Origin: Spirochaetae bacterium HGW-Spirochaetae-2
GTDB taxonomy: Bacteria; Spirochaetota; Spirochaetia; Sphaerochaetales; Sphaerochaetaceae
Reading direction: 5' to 3'
DNA length: 64,000 nt
NCBI GenBank assembly: GCA_002839355.1
Contig: PGXW01000001.1
Location: forward strand, 124,001-188,000
The number at the start of each line of letters is the position of its first letter. The stretch's first letter is position 1. The notes beneath the pieces were generated by a model, which saw only the letters and a program-made list of their open reading frames with translations, made no database searches and had not been told where the DNA came from. The position numbers and the translations under genes were made by a program. Positions 1-8,706 of this stretch are shown here, piece after piece.

Positions 1-1
1 G

Positions 2-232
2 GGCAGTGTCGCCGGTTTCCTCCATTTTTTGAAGGAATTGAAGATGAAAGGAAAAAAGGCGGCGACATTCGGTTGTTACGGGTGGACCGGGGAAGCTCCG
101 AAGAAAATGGCCGAATACTTGGAGAAAGCAGGATTCTCCCTGGTTGACGAGCCGTTGCGGAACAATTGGAATCCCGACGGCGATGCCTGCGAGTCGGCAC
201 GGGAGTTCGGTAGGCGTTTGGCCAAGGCGTAA
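2..232 (+). CDS. A-type flavoprotein (FprA-like), C-terminal end only
   Basis: This is the last 76 codons of a gene whose 5' part lies before the window; the frame is open from base 2, so no internal start is needed. The residues just before the first possible start read GSVAGFLHFLKELK, and the following KGKKAATFGCYGWTGEA is the FMN-binding loop of the C-terminal flavodoxin domain of A-type flavoproteins. Family members join an N-terminal di-iron metallo-beta-lactamase domain to flavodoxin and reduce O2 or NO to water or N2O, protecting anaerobes. The N-terminal domain cannot be checked here. The gene converges on the uridine phosphorylase gene with only 9 bases between stops. Confidence 0.8.
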   Translation, partial: GSVAGFLHFLKELKMKGKKAATFGCYGWTGEAPKKMAEYLEKAGFSLVDEPLRNNWNPDGDACESAREFGRRLAKA

Positions 233-241
233 GCTGCAGTC

Positions 242-1030
242 TCAGCCCTTTTGTTTTTGTTTGTCTGCGGCGATCAGGTTGCGTATTCCTTGAATAACGA
301 CCTCGATCGCCGTTTCCGTATCATGTAGAATCGGGTTTTCCATACCCAGCTTCTCCCGTTCCTGGTTTCCCACCACAAGGAACTCGCTGCCACAACGGAC
401 CCCAAGATAGCTGGCAACGACGAACAAAGCCGCAGACTCCATCTCGCTGGCCAAGGTGCCCAAGCGTTTCCATGCCTCCCACTTCTGCTCAAGTTCGTAG
501 GAAACGGGTTTGGTGGAGGGTTCGTGTTGTCCATAGAAGGAATCCTTGCATTGCACCACGCCGATATGGTGGCGCTTGCCAAGTTGGGAAGCTGCCAACG
601 CCAACGCGTTCACAATCTCAAAGTCGGCAACCGCGGGGAACTCTATCGGAGCATATTCCCGACTGGTACCCTCGTTTCGGATAGCTCCTGTCGCAATCAC
701 AACATCGCCTCCCATCACCGGCAACGCAATCCCACCGCAGGTACCCATGCGGATAAACGTATCGGCACCACATTGGTACAGTTCCTCCATGGCGATCGAT
801 GCCGACGGTCCACCGATACCCGTACTGGTGACACTGACCTTCTCCCCATCCAGATATCCCGTATAGGTAACATATTCCCGGCTATCGGCTATGAACTGGG
901 GATTGTCGAAATACCGGGCGATCTTCTCGCACCTTTTCGGATCCCCGGGCAGAATCACGTATCGTCCGACATCACCCTGCTGTATGTGCAAATGGTATTG
1001 GACACCGGTTCCATGCATGTAATCTGTCAT
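242..1030 (-). CDS. udp: Uridine phosphorylase
   Basis: A 262-residue nucleoside phosphorylase of the PNP/UDP family. It splits uridine to uracil and ribose-1-phosphate in cytosolic pyrimidine salvage. Visible signatures are ILPGDPKR near the N-terminus (phosphate binding), GTCGG in the middle and SEMESAALF toward the C-terminus (ribose-binding Met-Glu). The frame is open 17 codons further upstream, but ATG at 1030 has AGGAG eight bases before it and begins just before the family homology, so it was chosen. It is the last gene of a probable rsgA-mutS2-udp transcript, 72 bases after mutS2. The uridine-specific subtype, rather than another PNP-family nucleoside, is an inference. Confidence 0.85.
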   Translation of the reverse strand: MTDYMHGTGVQYHLHIQQGDVGRYVILPGDPKRCEKIARYFDNPQFIADSREYVTYTGYLDGEKVSVTSTGIGGPSASIAMEELYQCGADTFIRMGTCGGIALPVMGGDVVIATGAIRNEGTSREYAPIEFPAVADFEIVNALALAASQLGKRHHIGVVQCKDSFYGQHEPSTKPVSYELEQKWEAWKRLGTLASEMESAALFVVASYLGVRCGSEFLVVGNQEREKLGMENPILHDTETAIEVVIQGIRNLIAADKQKQKG

Positions 1031-1102
1031 TTTCGTGCTCCTTTCCAGCCAATCACGGGATACGGGTCTCAAGACTACCATCGACTCCAGCGGTCTGTAA
1101 AG

Positions 1103-3487
1103 CTAAAACTCGACGTAGGTCTTCCCATACCCACCATCCTCAGGCCGGGCGAAATAATAGTTGGTCACCTGGGAAACTGTCCTGAGGTATTCGTGGATTC
1201 CTCTGGCGAGAATGCCATCCCCCATGCCATGGATAATCGAGAAACTGCCTACAGAATGGACCAAAGCCCCCTCGATCTGCATCACCACCACCTCGATCGC
1301 CTGGTCCAGGGTCATACCACGCACGTCTATTGTCGGACGTGGTGCCACAGAACGGGACTCGTACGAAATCGAGACTTTCTTCCTATCTTTTGTCACCTTG
1401 GAGGAAACCGGACGCAAATCCTTTTCATGCAAGGGGAACTTCATCGGTCCGATCGCAACTATCCATTTCCCGTTCTTCTCTTTCCTGACGATTCGACCTT
1501 CACGTTTGTGCGGTCCCGCGATGACATCCATACCGATCGAATACGTGATATTCTCCGAATCCCCTCGTGTTGTCTCCGCTTCGACAGCTTGTGCGACTTC
1601 ATGTGCCTTCCGCTCGCTATCTGCCTGCTGCCTTTCCATGGAAGCGATGAAATCCTTTACCCTCAGTGTCTTTTCCCTGGTGATTTCCCCTTCACGCAAT
1701 TCGGCGACCAGATTCTCGAGTTCGCTCCGCTTTTCCGAGATGAACCGCGATAGGTCTCCGATCTGCTCTTTCCTGAGCAGTTGCTCCTGTTGCTTCAGCT
1801 TGAGCTGCTGCAAATCCAAATGCCGCACCTGTTCCTGTATTTTTTTCGCCCTGGCGTCCAATGCCGCCTCACGGGCCTCCGCTTCCCGTCTCTTTTCCTC
1901 CAAGCCACGGATAATGGTCGAAATCTCAACCAGTTCAGAACCTATATACTTGGTTGCATGTTCCAAAACTATTTCCGGAAGATGCATGCGCCGGGCTGTG
2001 TCCAAGGCATGGCTTTCGCCCGGCAACCCGCTGATGATCCTGAATGTCGGTTCATGGGTCTCCCCGTTGAATTCCATGGATGCGTTCAACAGGTTCTCAT
2101 GTGCATAGGCATATTGCTTCAACACACTGTGGTGGCTTGTGACCAGGGTCAATGCCGCCTTGTGCACGCAATATTCGAGTATCGCCCGGGCCAAGGCGGA
2201 CCCTTCGACCGGATCCGTTCCACTTCCCAATTCATCGAAGATCACCAACGAGTGGGAATCGCAAGCATGGAGGACCGCCCCGATATTGCGCATATGCCCG
2301 CTGAACGTGGAGAGCGACTCCTCGATGGACTGTTCGTCCCCAATATCGGTATATACGGCATGGAATATGGGCATGACCGTACCTTCGGCTGCGGGCACGA
2401 AATAGAAGAATTGATGCATGAGGGCAAACAGTCCCACGGTTTTTATCGTAACGGTCTTTCCACCGGCATTCGGTCCGCTTATCACCACGGCCTTGATGCT
2501 TGGATCAAGATCGATAGAGATCGGTACCGCCTTGTCCTTGAGCAACGGATGCCGTGCTTGGATCAGCGAAAGGGTGCCATCCTTGCTCGGTATCGGACGG
2601 ACACAGGCTCGCTTCGAAGCATACCGCCCCCTTGCATACAGACTGTCGGCATAGCCGATCCGCAGGGAAAGATCCTCGATCACAGCCAGCTGGCCGGCGA
2701 CTTCCTGGGACAACTGGGCGAGTATCCGGGCGATTTCCATCTGTATCTGCTGCTGCGCCATCACAACCTGGTTGTTGAGTTCGACCAGCTTGTACGGCTC
2801 CATGAAGACTGTCGCTCCGGAACTGCTCGAACTGTGGATAATTCCCTCGGTGCCCGAACGTTGGTCGTTGCGTACCGGAAGCACTACCCTGCCGTCCCTG
2901 AATACCGGCTGTATATTCATGGATGCATCGTTTTGGCGCTTCAGGAAATCCAAACTGTAGCTCTGCCGTTCGGCACGCCGCCGTTCGACTTCCTTCACCA
3001 ATCGTGCGATCGCGGGATGGGAGGCCTTCACTTCACCCGGAGCATCGAGCGTATCGTCCAGATGCTTGTACAACGTATGCAAGGCGCTATCGAAAGGTGT
3101 GAACAGATCGGTAGCCGGCTTCAATACCATATCGCCGGGAGCCTCTCCGGGCAATTTCCTCTGCATCCTGCAGAAATCCGTGAAAATTCTGGCGGCATCC
3201 AGATACCGAGCCATGTTGTACAGCTGCTCTCCGTCGAGGCGGCCACCGGGAATCTTCAATTCGGCTATGCTGTCCCGAATCGAGGGAAAGGATACGGGAG
3301 CGCTGTTCCCATAGGTACCCAAAGCCATGAGATCCTCGACAATATCCTGACGTTGGGCCAGCTTGTCCACATCGGTGATGAATTCGAGATCCTGAAGTGT
3401 TTCCCGCCCCTCCTCGGAGAGGCACATGTTGCACAATTCCTCCAAGACTGTGGGAAATCCCAAGTCCTGTATAGTCCGTTTATCCAT
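1103..3487 (-). CDS. mutS2: MutS2 family ATPase/endonuclease with Smr domain
   Basis: 794 residues, the usual MutS2 length. The protein lacks the mismatch-recognition domain of MutS. It has the core and clamp helices, then an ABC-type ATPase with Walker A GPNAGGKT and Walker B VIFDELGSGTDP, a long charged coiled coil (about residues 500-640), and a C-terminal Smr nuclease-like domain with IDVRGMTLDQA and HGMGDGIL. MutS2 proteins act on branched DNA and suppress recombination; in Bacillus the family also splits collided ribosomes. It starts 9 bases after the rsgA stop. That pairing with a ribosome-assembly GTPase is compatible with a ribosome role, but this is inference. Confidence 0.93.
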   Translation of the reverse strand: MDKRTIQDLGFPTVLEELCNMCLSEEGRETLQDLEFITDVDKLAQRQDIVEDLMALGTYGNSAPVSFPSIRDSIAELKIPGGRLDGEQLYNMARYLDAARIFTDFCRMQRKLPGEAPGDMVLKPATDLFTPFDSALHTLYKHLDDTLDAPGEVKASHPAIARLVKEVERRRAERQSYSLDFLKRQNDASMNIQPVFRDGRVVLPVRNDQRSGTEGIIHSSSSSGATVFMEPYKLVELNNQVVMAQQQIQMEIARILAQLSQEVAGQLAVIEDLSLRIGYADSLYARGRYASKRACVRPIPSKDGTLSLIQARHPLLKDKAVPISIDLDPSIKAVVISGPNAGGKTVTIKTVGLFALMHQFFYFVPAAEGTVMPIFHAVYTDIGDEQSIEESLSTFSGHMRNIGAVLHACDSHSLVIFDELGSGTDPVEGSALARAILEYCVHKAALTLVTSHHSVLKQYAYAHENLLNASMEFNGETHEPTFRIISGLPGESHALDTARRMHLPEIVLEHATKYIGSELVEISTIIRGLEEKRREAEAREAALDARAKKIQEQVRHLDLQQLKLKQQEQLLRKEQIGDLSRFISEKRSELENLVAELREGEITREKTLRVKDFIASMERQQADSERKAHEVAQAVEAETTRGDSENITYSIGMDVIAGPHKREGRIVRKEKNGKWIVAIGPMKFPLHEKDLRPVSSKVTKDRKKVSISYESRSVAPRPTIDVRGMTLDQAIEVVVMQIEGALVHSVGSFSIIHGMGDGILARGIHEYLRTVSQVTNYYFARPEDGGYGKTYVEF

Positions 3488-3496
3488 AGCGGTTCC

Positions 3497-4450
3497 TTAC
3501 CGTCGATCACTCTCCCAACTCTCCGGACGGTCTTCGACCGAAGCGATCATTCTCAGATAGCTTTCATACCGATCGGGATGGATCGACCCTGCCTCGACCT
3601 GTTCCTTGACGGAACAGCCAGGCTCATGATCATGTAGACATGGCTGATAAGAGCATTTATCAGCATATTTTCTAAATTCAGGAAAAGTTTCTGCGATAAG
3701 ATGGGGATCTTCATGCGGTATGAGCAATTCCCGCATTCCCGGTGTGTCCACGATATTGAAACCATCCGCCGGCAACATGAGGGCATGGTTGGTCGTGTGC
3801 CGCCCCCTATGGAACTTGTTGGAGATATCACCGGTTTTCTGCACATCCGGCCCCCCGAGCAGGGCATTCACCAATGTGGATTTGCCGACTCCGGATTGCC
3901 CGATCATGGCAACCGTCTTGCCGCGCAACAAGGCATGCAACGCTTCGATCCCCTTTCCGTCGAACGCCGACATCGCAAACGTATCGTAGCCAAGCGAGGC
4001 GTAGAGTTGGAAGCGCTCGTTTTGTTCTTCGGTCAACATGAGGTCACATTTGTTCAGCACGATCATGAGCGGCATATCGTGGGCGCATACGATGGCACGA
4101 TCGATGAATCGGGGCCTGAAGGGCGGATCGTCGGTGGAGGTCACGCAAATCGCAAGATCCATATTGGCCACCAACGTCTGGTTGGTCCCCCGTTTGGCAT
4201 TCCAGCGTTCGAAACTGTTCCTTCGTTCCAACCGTTTGAGGATCATACCCTCGTCACCTTGATGGACGTTGAAAAGGACCTGATCCCCGACAGCCAAAGG
4301 ATTGTAGACATCGTCGACATCCTGCAGGACCTTGCCCTTGATCCGGCAGGAATAGGTTCTGGCCGTTGCCAGTCGAGATACATCATCCAAGGGCACAACG
4401 GCATAAATGTTGTTTATACCGCGCGTAACAATACCGATCTGTTCATCCAT
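3497..4450 (-). CDS. rsgA: Small ribosomal subunit biogenesis GTPase RsgA
   Basis: 317 residues with the three domains of RsgA: an N-terminal OB-fold, a circularly permuted GTPase and a C-terminal zinc knuckle. The permuted order is visible: NKCD (G4) comes before GQSGVGKSTLV (G1), followed by DTPGMREL (G3). The zinc site is the C-x4-C-x-H-x5-C pattern in CSYQPCLHDHEPGC. The protein checks late 30S maturation and releases assembly factors. ATG at 4450 has a weak GAG-type ribosome site. First gene of the rsgA-mutS2-udp group, divergent from the pentapeptide-repeat gene. Confidence 0.95.
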   Translation of the reverse strand: MDEQIGIVTRGINNIYAVVPLDDVSRLATARTYSCRIKGKVLQDVDDVYNPLAVGDQVLFNVHQGDEGMILKRLERRNSFERWNAKRGTNQTLVANMDLAICVTSTDDPPFRPRFIDRAIVCAHDMPLMIVLNKCDLMLTEEQNERFQLYASLGYDTFAMSAFDGKGIEALHALLRGKTVAMIGQSGVGKSTLVNALLGGPDVQKTGDISNKFHRGRHTTNHALMLPADGFNIVDTPGMRELLIPHEDPHLIAETFPEFRKYADKCSYQPCLHDHEPGCSVKEQVEAGSIHPDRYESYLRMIASVEDRPESWESDRR

Positions 4451-4529
4451 GGTATCACTCTAACGACATTCACCTCAGTGTGCAAGCAATTGTCTTTACA
4501 TGCGGCATTCCATTTGATAGGCTCATTGC

Positions 4530-5111
4530 ATGTTCAAATGTGTACCCTGTGCAGTGGAAGGTTGTCGCCGTTATGCGTTGGAAGACATGTATACGTGCCT
4601 CCAACATGCCGAGAACAGCGACGAGGTCTTGCAATCGCTTATCGCATCCCTTTCCGATTCCCACAGGCACCGGGATGTGGTGATGACCGACGTCAGGCTG
4701 AAGGACATCGATTTTTCGAACGTACATCTGACCACCTGCGACTTCGCCCGTTGCGTATTCGAGAATGTCGATTTCTCACAATCGAAGATCCAAGCCTGCT
4801 TTTTCGATTTTTGCCTGTTCGAAAATTGCAATTTCGACGGCAGCGATGCGCGACACTCGGTGGTGGCGGGTTCCAAAATCATGGGAAGTTCATTCACGGA
4901 CACATTGCTGATCCATACGAATTTCATGGGTATCGATGCACGCGATTGTGATTTCAGTTCGTCAGACCTATACTATTCAAACTTCTGCTCGTCGCATCTG
5001 GTCAATGTCCAGTTTGTAGACTGCAATTTGAAAAACGCCGATTTCCGCTATACGGACCGGCAGAACGTCTCCTTCAAATATTCAAATTTCGAGGAGGCGA
5101 GTTTCTCGTAG
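4530..5111 (+). CDS. Pentapeptide-repeat protein with N-terminal Cys/His knuckle
   Basis: 193 residues. Residues 1-30 carry Cys4, Cys7, Cys12, Cys23 and His26, spaced like a small zinc knuckle. From about residue 55 to the end the sequence is a run of A(D/N)LXX-type pentapeptides with F or L at the centre (CDFAR, CVFEN, VDFSQ, ADFRY and others), predicted to form a right-handed quadrilateral beta-helix. Some pentapeptide proteins mimic DNA and shield gyrase; most have no known role, and none can be assigned here. The gene is 6 bases ahead of the metallo-beta-lactamase-fold gene and probably shares its transcript. Confidence 0.8.
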   Translation: MFKCVPCAVEGCRRYALEDMYTCLQHAENSDEVLQSLIASLSDSHRHRDVVMTDVRLKDIDFSNVHLTTCDFARCVFENVDFSQSKIQACFFDFCLFENCNFDGSDARHSVVAGSKIMGSSFTDTLLIHTNFMGIDARDCDFSSSDLYYSNFCSSHLVNVQFVDCNLKNADFRYTDRQNVSFKYSNFEEASFS

Positions 5112-5117
5112 ATACCC

Positions 5118-5732
5118 ATGAAAGTATTCTTCCATTTCTCCTTGAATGAATTTTCGAACACCTACCTGGTCGGTCCCGAGGATGGCGGGGATGCGATTCT
5201 CATCGATCCCGGGCATATCGACCTGGAGCTCATCGAACGGATCGAGAACAACCGCTTCACTATAGCGCATGTACTGTTGACGCATCGCCATCCTTCGCAT
5301 ACGGCAGGCTTGGGCACGTTGGTCAAGATCTACGATCCGATCGTATATGCCGGATCGCCCAGCATGTACGAGAGCCCGGTCAAGGAGGTTCGCGACCGCG
5401 CGATCCTCGATTTGTCGGGAATCACCGTCGAAGCCATCCAAGTACCCGGGCATACGATCGATTCTTTCGTCTATAAGATCGGAAATGCCCTATTCACCGG
5501 CGATGTACTGTATGCCGGCCGGGTCGGGGCGACCACCGGGGTTCTGGAGAAAGCCTTGCTGTTGAAGGGAATAAAGAACCGTCTGCTCACATTGGACGAA
5601 CGGTTTCTCATTTTCCCGGGACATGGGACGATCTCCGCATTGAAGATCGAGAAGATGTTCAACCGTGAACTTATCGACGCCATGGCAATCGACGATCTTG
5701 CACAGTTGAGCCACCCGAGCATCATGACCTAA
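5118..5732 (+). CDS. Metallo-beta-lactamase-fold hydrolase, altered metal motif
   Basis: 204 residues, a small glyoxalase II-like MBL protein. Metal ligands seen: His56 and His58 in THRHPSH, His61, His112 (PGHT), Asp129 (FTGD) and His169 (PGHG). The canonical HxHxDH motif reads HRHPSH, so the aspartate at position 60 that binds the second metal is a serine. That predicts one metal ion or altered activity. Substrate unknown; hydroxyacyl-glutathione-like thioesters are the default for this size class. Ends 8 bases from the convergent rluD stop. Confidence 0.75.
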   Translation: MKVFFHFSLNEFSNTYLVGPEDGGDAILIDPGHIDLELIERIENNRFTIAHVLLTHRHPSHTAGLGTLVKIYDPIVYAGSPSMYESPVKEVRDRAILDLSGITVEAIQVPGHTIDSFVYKIGNALFTGDVLYAGRVGATTGVLEKALLLKGIKNRLLTLDERFLIFPGHGTISALKIEKMFNRELIDAMAIDDLAQLSHPSIMT

Positions 5733-5740
5733 AGGCGACC

Positions 5741-6718
5741 CTACCGCTTTCGCAGCAGGGAGCGCAAGACGACCTTGAACCGGTTTGGCATCGGTGCCGT
5801 GAAACGCATCCTCCGGGCGGTTACGGGGTGTTCAAGCTCCAGACACAATGCATGCAGCATCATCGAAACGTCGGGGAACAGGGCGTTCGTTTTTCCATAC
5901 ACCGGATCGCCCAGTATCGGACAGCCGATATGCTTCATATGCACCCGTAGCTGGTGTGTCCTTCCGGTCAGCAGCCGCAACCGCACCAACGCGAAATTAT
6001 GGAACTGGCGAAGGACCAGGTAATCGGTCTTCGCAACCTTCCCCTCCTGTTCCTTGCCCACACAGAATTTCTTCCTGTCGCGTGGATCGCGCACAATGGT
6101 CGTCTCTATATGACCCCTGCGTTTGGGAAAGTATCCGCAGACAATCGCGATGTAGTATTTCTCGGTGGTCCGTTCCTTGAACTGCGAAGCCACATGTGTA
6201 TGGCTTCCCCTATCGAGGGCAACCACCATCACTCCCGAGGTCTCCTTGTCCAGCCGATGCACGATTCCCGGACGTAGCGGTTGGGCGGTTCCCGCAGGGT
6301 CGTCTTCCTCCACATCGTCATCGGAGGCTTGTGTGGTCGAAAAGAAATTTTCTCCATACCGGTACACCAGGGCATTCACCACCGTATTGTTGGGATTTCC
6401 TGCTCCCGGATGCACGACCAGCGACTGGGGCTTGTCGATCACCAACAGGTGGGAATCCTCATACAATATCTGCAATGGAATATCTTGGCCGACAATCTGG
6501 TCGAACACATCCTCTACCCATGTCACGCGTATGGTGTTGCCACCCTTCACCATCTTGCTTTTCTTGACGATCTTGCCATCGATGGTGAATATCGTCCTGG
6601 AATCGGAAGCGGCCGAGCGCGGAAAACTCTCGTACTGCAGGGAAATCCACGAATCTATCCGGCTGGGAACCGTACCGTGTGGAACAATGCCGTTCAGTTC
6701 ATGTGTGATTGAAGCCAT
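5741..6718 (-). CDS. rluD: RluD-type 23S rRNA pseudouridine synthase
   Basis: 325 residues. An N-terminal S4-like RNA-binding part (about 1-75) precedes the RluA-family catalytic domain with the HRLDKETSG motif, whose aspartate is the nucleophile, followed later by LLTGRTHQLRVH. RluD-type enzymes modify helix 69 of 23S rRNA. An insert rich in Asp and Glu (SDDDVEEDD) lies just before the catalytic motif. The ATG shares one base with the TAA of the upstream small membrane protein gene, so translation is probably coupled. RluC-type specificity cannot be excluded. Confidence 0.88.
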   Translation of the reverse strand: MASITHELNGIVPHGTVPSRIDSWISLQYESFPRSAASDSRTIFTIDGKIVKKSKMVKGGNTIRVTWVEDVFDQIVGQDIPLQILYEDSHLLVIDKPQSLVVHPGAGNPNNTVVNALVYRYGENFFSTTQASDDDVEEDDPAGTAQPLRPGIVHRLDKETSGVMVVALDRGSHTHVASQFKERTTEKYYIAIVCGYFPKRRGHIETTIVRDPRDRKKFCVGKEQEGKVAKTDYLVLRQFHNFALVRLRLLTGRTHQLRVHMKHIGCPILGDPVYGKTNALFPDVSMMLHALCLELEHPVTARRMRFTAPMPNRFKVVLRSLLRKR

Positions 6719-7032
6719 TAGTCTTGCATCTCCCCTATGATGTAATCGGCAATGGCGACAACAAGCGCCAAGGTGCCCGCTATGCCGATCACCGCCATGG
6801 TGTCCTTGAAGGTATCGTCATAAAAGGGAGAGGCACCCAAGGACAAGGCTGCCGCATACGAAAGGCTGGTCATCCCCAGCGTTATCGGGAGGGCTCCGAA
6901 CAGCAAGGTCTCGGCCCTTCGCAACTTGATGCTCCACTGGGGAAATTCGTCTGCAGAATAGGGAACGTAATCGGCGACGAGAGGAGAGGTGCACAGGATC
7001 AGCAACATCACGATCGCCACAATCCTTCTCAC
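6718..7032 (-). CDS. Small exported or membrane protein, unknown function
   Basis: 104 residues, no recognised family. The N-terminus (MRRIVAIVMLLILCTSPLVADYV) looks like a signal peptide with cleavage after about residue 20. Two further hydrophobic stretches (about 42-65 and 78-97) could span the membrane. It overlaps yggS by 4 bases upstream and rluD by 1 base downstream, so it is translated as part of that operon. The tight overlaps on both sides argue for a real gene. Confidence 0.65.
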   Translation of the reverse strand: MRRIVAIVMLLILCTSPLVADYVPYSADEFPQWSIKLRRAETLLFGALPITLGMTSLSYAAALSLGASPFYDDTFKDTMAVIGIAGTLALVVAIADYIIGEMQD

Positions 7033-7724
7033 CGGTAGTCCCTCCCGCCGAAAATCGCGGTGCCGATGCGCACCATGGTGGAACCTTCCTTGATTGCCCA
7101 GAGGAAATCCTGGCTCATTCCCATGGACAAGGTGTCGAATGAAAGTGCGGGATACCGTTCGGAGCAGGTTCGAGCGAGATTGCGCAAATTGGCAAAGGCC
7201 GTTCTGACCATCGTCTCATTGTCGGTCAAAGGACCGATCGTCATAAGTCCGCGGATCTCCACTCCCTGCAACTGTGGTGCCTCATCCAGGACGGAAAAGA
7301 ACTCCTTATCGTTCGTGAATCCCGATTTTGCCGCCTCCCCGGAGGTGTTCCATTCCAGAAGAATGGGGATCCTCTTTTCGAGTTTCAACGCCTCGGCATT
7401 GATCAACCGCACCAACTTAAGCGAATCCACCGAATCTATCGCATCGACCAATCCCACGGCTTTGCGCACCTTGTTCGACTGCAGGTGTCCGATCAGGTGG
7501 ACTTGGTAGGCGTTCCTGGTCTCCGGAAATTTCGTTTGGATCTCCTGGACCCTGTTTTCACCGAACAGCAGTTGTCCGCAATCGACTGCAGCAAGCACAG
7601 CTTCCAGCGGATGGGTCTTCGACACGGCCATGAGTTCGACTGTATCCACCCTGCCACACGACAGCATGGCTTGATGCATCTGTTCGAGAATAGTTCCTAT
7701 CCGATCCGCCATTTCCGTGTCCAC
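7029..7724 (-). CDS. YggS/PLPBP-type pyridoxal phosphate homeostasis protein
   Basis: 231 residues, single-domain fold-type III PLP protein. The PLP lysine is in AVSKTHP near residue 35; FGENRVQE, HLIGHLQSNK and the C-terminal SMGMSQDF phosphate-binding segment are all present. Family members balance vitamin B6 vimers and amino acid pools and have no confirmed enzyme reaction. The start is GTG at 7724, with GAGG about seven bases upstream. Probable promoter at 7766-7794. First gene of the yggS-membrane protein-rluD group. Confidence 0.92.
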   Translation of the reverse strand: MDTEMADRIGTILEQMHQAMLSCGRVDTVELMAVSKTHPLEAVLAAVDCGQLLFGENRVQEIQTKFPETRNAYQVHLIGHLQSNKVRKAVGLVDAIDSVDSLKLVRLINAEALKLEKRIPILLEWNTSGEAAKSGFTNDKEFFSVLDEAPQLQGVEIRGLMTIGPLTDNETMVRTAFANLRNLARTCSERYPALSFDTLSMGMSQDFLWAIKEGSTMVRIGTAIFGGRDYR

Positions 7725-7765
7725 GACCTACTCCTCTGTTAATGGTATCCACCGCTATGGTAAGA

Positions 7766-7794
7766 AGCATACCGGAAGCACCGACTGTCCGCAA
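7766..7794 (-). promoter_or_regulatory. Candidate promoter for yggS
   Basis: Reading the minus strand, TTGCGG (7789-7794) is followed after 17 bases by TATGCT (7766-7771). The -10 box ends about 40 bases before the yggS GTG. Fair match to a sigma-70-type promoter; placement and spacing support it. Confidence 0.45.
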
Positions 7795-7805
7795 CTGCCA
7801 GGACC

Positions 7806-8372
7806 CTAGAACGTGTCGCTGCATGCGACATACATCAAGACATCCTGGTATCCCAGCGCATCGGAACGGTAATAATGGTGCAACGGTCCCGCTTCGAAGC
7901 GCATACCAGCCTTCTCCATGACTTTTCCCGAAGCGGGATTCGCTACGGAATGGCAGGCTTCGATCCTATGGAATCCGGCGATCTGCAAGCCAAAGTCAAG
8001 AACGGCCCGCAACGATTCGGTCGCATATCCCCGGTTCCAAACATGTTTGGCAAGGCAATAGCCTACCTCACCACGGTTGTCGTGGGGGCTTTCAACATCG
8101 ATTCCAATCGATCCCACCACTTCGTTGGTTTCCCGGATAGTGATCGCCCAGTGGAAAAAGGGAGGTTTCATGGCTTCGGATATCCACCGTTCGATAACCC
8201 TCCTCGAATCGCCGATATCCTCATGTGAGGGAAAGCGGAGATACTTGGTGACCTCGGGATCACACGCCCAGGCGAACAACGCCGGGGCATCATCCAAGAC
8301 AAAAGGTCTCAGGACAAGTCGTCCGGTTGTCAAGATTGGTGAAGCGATCCGTTTTATCGTAGTGTCTGGCAT
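7806..8372 (-). CDS. GNAT-family N-acetyltransferase (RimJ/RimL-like)
   Basis: 188 residues of the Acetyltransf_3 type. TGRLVLRPFVLDDAPALF opens the domain, GEVGYCLAKHVWNRGYATE contains the acetyl-CoA pyrophosphate-binding loop, and VANPASGKVMEKAGMRFE is the usual C-terminal helix. Relatives acetylate N-termini of ribosomal proteins or small amines; the substrate is unknown. The frame stays open far upstream into the tRNA gene, but ATG at 8372 with AAGGGG in front fits the family start. It ends 81 bases before yggS. Confidence 0.85.
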   Translation of the reverse strand: MPDTTIKRIASPILTTGRLVLRPFVLDDAPALFAWACDPEVTKYLRFPSHEDIGDSRRVIERWISEAMKPPFFHWAITIRETNEVVGSIGIDVESPHDNRGEVGYCLAKHVWNRGYATESLRAVLDFGLQIAGFHRIEACHSVANPASGKVMEKAGMRFEAGPLHHYYRSDALGYQDVLMYVACSDTF

Positions 8373-8456
8373 ACGAATTCCCCTTTTCCTGTACTCCCCA
8401 ATAATGGGAAAGTGGTGGGTTCCTGTCAACAGATATGGTCGCATGGGGAAGAGCCG

Positions 8457-8490
8457 AAAACAAAACGAGAGAGTGCGGTGACACCCTCTC
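8457..8490 (-). terminator. Intrinsic terminator after tRNA-Val
   Basis: On the minus strand GAGAGGGTG and CACTCTCTC form a 9-bp stem (one G-U pair) around a 6-base loop, followed by GTTTTGTTTT. It lies 15 bases past the tRNA 3' end and upstream of the GNAT gene, so it probably ends the tRNA transcript. Confidence 0.7.
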
Positions 8491-8504
8491 GGACATATGA
8501 TATT

Positions 8505-8576
8505 TGGGGGGTGAGGGATTTGAACCCACGACAGCCTGCTTGTAAGGCAGGAGCTCTCCCACTGAGCTAACCCCCC
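8505..8576 (-). tRNA. tRNA-Val (anticodon TAC)
   Basis: 72 bases folding as a full cloverleaf on the minus strand. The acceptor stem is GGGGGGT with ACCCCCC, the D arm carries TAGCTCAGTGGGAGAGC, the anticodon stem CCTGC/GCAGG encloses loop CTTACAA with anticodon TAC, and the T arm contains GGGTTCAAATCCC. The discriminator is A. CCA is not encoded: the next bases are AAAT, so a CCA-adding enzyme is needed. Confidence 0.95.
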
Positions 8577-8599
8577 GTTTGCCTTGCGTAACGAAAGAG

Positions 8600-8628
8600 A
8601 ACCTACCATGGACACAAACCTTTGTCAA
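8600..8628 (-). promoter_or_regulatory. Promoter of tRNA-Val
   Basis: Minus strand TTGACA (8623-8628), 17-base spacer, TAGGTT (8600-8605). The predicted start is about 15 bases before the mature tRNA. The -35 box is a perfect consensus, and the -10 box resembles TAGGGT upstream of rpsF in the same window. Confidence 0.65.
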
Positions 8629-8706
8629 CATCCTCTTCTGTCGACATTTCCCTTTTTGTGTTATCATGGAGGCCTGTTAACTGTCGTCGAATCGCAGGAG
8701 GAACGT

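Noticed and set aside
1781-3637. A 618-codon open frame antisense to mutS2 and the rsgA end
   Set aside because: It mirrors the codon pattern of mutS2, has no ribosome site or recognisable motif, and mutS2 is fully supported on the other strand. The same holds for the 554-codon frame antisense to the first EF-G gene (24046-25710).
8373-8615. N-terminal extension of the GNAT gene through the tRNA-Val gene
   Set aside because: The extension reads through a clear tRNA gene and its terminator; the start at 8372 has its own ribosome site.
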